NCBI GenBank assembly: GCA_017437925.1
Contig: JAFRWQ010000128.1
Coordinates: forward strand, 1 to 6,729
Length of the DNA: 6,729 bases
Source of the DNA: Bacillota bacterium
GTDB lineage: Bacteria; Bacillota_A; Clostridia; Peptostreptococcales; Anaerovoracaceae
Direction: 5' to 3'
Made by a program: the position numbers and the translations under genes. Shown here piece by piece: positions 5,699 through 6,729 of this stretch (its first letter is position 1; every line of letters begins with the position of its first letter). The notes beneath the pieces were generated by a model. The model saw nothing but the letters and a program-made list of their open reading frames with translations. It made no database searches and was not told the DNA's origin.

Positions 5699-6729
5699 AT
5701 GCAGACCAACATCTTCGATTACCTTGAGAATATGGCGAAAAGACTGCCGGACAAGACCGCTTTCGTTGACGAAAAGGGAAGCGTCAGCTTTTCGCGCCTT
5801 TATTCCATGGCCCTTGCCATAGGGACGGCGGCGGCGGAGGCTGTGGAGCTTCCCGCTCTTCCTCCCTACGCGAGGCCCGTCTTCGTCATGACCGGAAGGG
5901 ACATAATGAGCGTCGCGGGCTTTCTGGGAGTCCTTGCCTCGGGGAATTTCTACGTCCCCCTGGACAGGGCCATGCCAAAGGCGCGCATGGAAAAGATCTT
6001 TGAGCGTTTAAGGCCCGCTGCCCTCATGGGAAACGAAGACGATAAGGAAAAGGTCGGAGAGCTCTGCGAGGCCTTCGGGACCGGTTTTATAAACCCGGAA
6101 GAGGCCGCCGCAGGCCCTATAGACGAAGAGGATCTCAAAAAGCGCAGAGGTACGGTCCTCGACATAGACCCCGCCTACGTATTCTTTACCTCCGGGTCCA
6201 CCGGAGAACCCAAGGGCATCGCTGTCTCCCACGGAAACCTCATCGATTTCACCGAGTGGTACTGCGAAGAGTTCGGAAGCTCCGAAGAAGACGTCTGCGG
6301 TAACCAGCCTCCCTTCTATTTCGACGCCTCTGGAAGGGATCTTTTCCCCTGCCTCAGGACCGGAGCGACGGTCCACATACTGCCCAGAAAGCTCTTCATG
6401 TTCCCCTCGCTGCTCATAAAGTACCTCAACGAGAACGGGGTCAGCGTGCTCAACTGGGCGACCTCGGCTTTCGATCTGGTGGCGAACAGCAGGGTCCTCG
6501 AAAAGCACCGGCCCCTGTACTTAAAGCGCATAGTGCTGGGGGGAGAAGCCCTGAGGGCAAAGCAGATCGGTATATGGAAGAAGGCGGCCCCCGAGGCCGA
6601 GATAATAAATGTTTACGGCCCTACGGAGACCACCGTGGACTGCTGTTTCTACAGGGTCGACAGGGAATTCGCCGAAGATGAGCCCGTACCCATAGGAAGA
6701 GCCTGCGCCAACATGCAGCTGATGGTCCT
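5699..6729 (+). CDS. AMP-binding (adenylation) enzyme, NRPS/DltA-like, 3' partial
   Basis: 343 codons are visible with no stop. It begins MQTNIFDYLENMAKRLPDKT, the usual opening of stand-alone amino-acid-type adenylation domains, which activate a carboxylic acid with ATP and load it onto a carrier-protein thiol. Core motifs in order are ASGNFYVPLD (A2), FTSGSTGEPKG (163-173, A3 phosphate loop), FDASGRD (208-214, A4) and NVYGPTETT (304-312, A5). The Asp of the FDxS motif (D209) is the residue that binds the alpha-amino group in amino-acid-activating domains, so an amino acid substrate is favoured over a fatty acid. The C-terminal subdomain with the catalytic Lys, and any fused carrier domain, lies outside the window. 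The start is 6 nt after the aminopeptidase stop and lacks a good ribosome site, suggesting coupling. It could be DltA-like or the first gene of a small biosynthetic locus; these cannot be separated here. Confidence 0.88.
   Translation, partial: MQTNIFDYLENMAKRLPDKTAFVDEKGSVSFSRLYSMALAIGTAAAEAVELPALPPYARPVFVMTGRDIMSVAGFLGVLASGNFYVPLDRAMPKARMEKIFERLRPAALMGNEDDKEKVGELCEAFGTGFINPEEAAAGPIDEEDLKKRRGTVLDIDPAYVFFTSGSTGEPKGIAVSHGNLIDFTEWYCEEFGSSEEDVCGNQPPFYFDASGRDLFPCLRTGATVHILPRKLFMFPSLLIKYLNENGVSVLNWATSAFDLVANSRVLEKHRPLYLKRIVLGGEALRAKQIGIWKKAAPEAEIINVYGPTETTVDCCFYRVDREFAEDEPVPIGRACANMQLMV

Overview
The window looks like a chromosomal segment of an anaerobic Clostridia-type bacterium (Bacillota), probably a gut or rumen Eubacteriales member. 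This rests on gene content: an ECF-type sigma factor tail overlapping a membrane protein with a short 'LLRALSFVDEKYIEEA'-type N-terminus, a DUF4349 lipoprotein, a MATE exporter, an M18 aminopeptidase and a stand-alone AMP-binding enzyme. The DNA is GC-rich, yet the genes often use ATA for Ile and AGG for Arg. The species cannot be named from the sequence. All genes are on the plus strand and tightly packed; no stretch over 300 bases lacks a gene, and no RNA gene, mobile element, CRISPR array or convincing terminator was seen.

Region 1 (1-2979) is a cell-surface/regulatory group. It opens with the last 25 codons of a sigma-70/ECF sigma factor, whose stop overlaps by 4 nt (ATGA) the start of a 583-residue protein. 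That protein has a short cytoplasmic N-terminus resembling those of clostridial ECF partner proteins, one transmembrane helix, an acidic stalk and a complete C-terminal serpin domain with an inhibitory-type hinge. In gene position and topology it is an anti-sigma factor whose outer domain is a protease trap. After 45 nt follows a DUF4349 protein with a lipobox at one end and a membrane helix plus a very basic tail at the other. The three genes probably form one operon for an envelope stress or protease-sensing function.

Region 2 (about 2960-6729) appears to be a second unit. A plausible sigma-A promoter (ATGACA, 17 nt, TATAGT) lies over the end of the DUF4349 gene. It precedes a MATE-family exporter whose conserved N-terminus reads back to about 3015, where there is no ATG, GTG or TTG, only ATC. 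After 20 nt comes a cytosolic M18 metallo-aminopeptidase (ApeB type) with all expected metal ligands. After another 6 nt comes an AMP-binding (adenylation) enzyme cut by the window end, which may begin a biosynthetic locus continuing outside.

The most interesting item is the sigma factor/transmembrane serpin pair. The missing canonical start of the MATE gene is the second.
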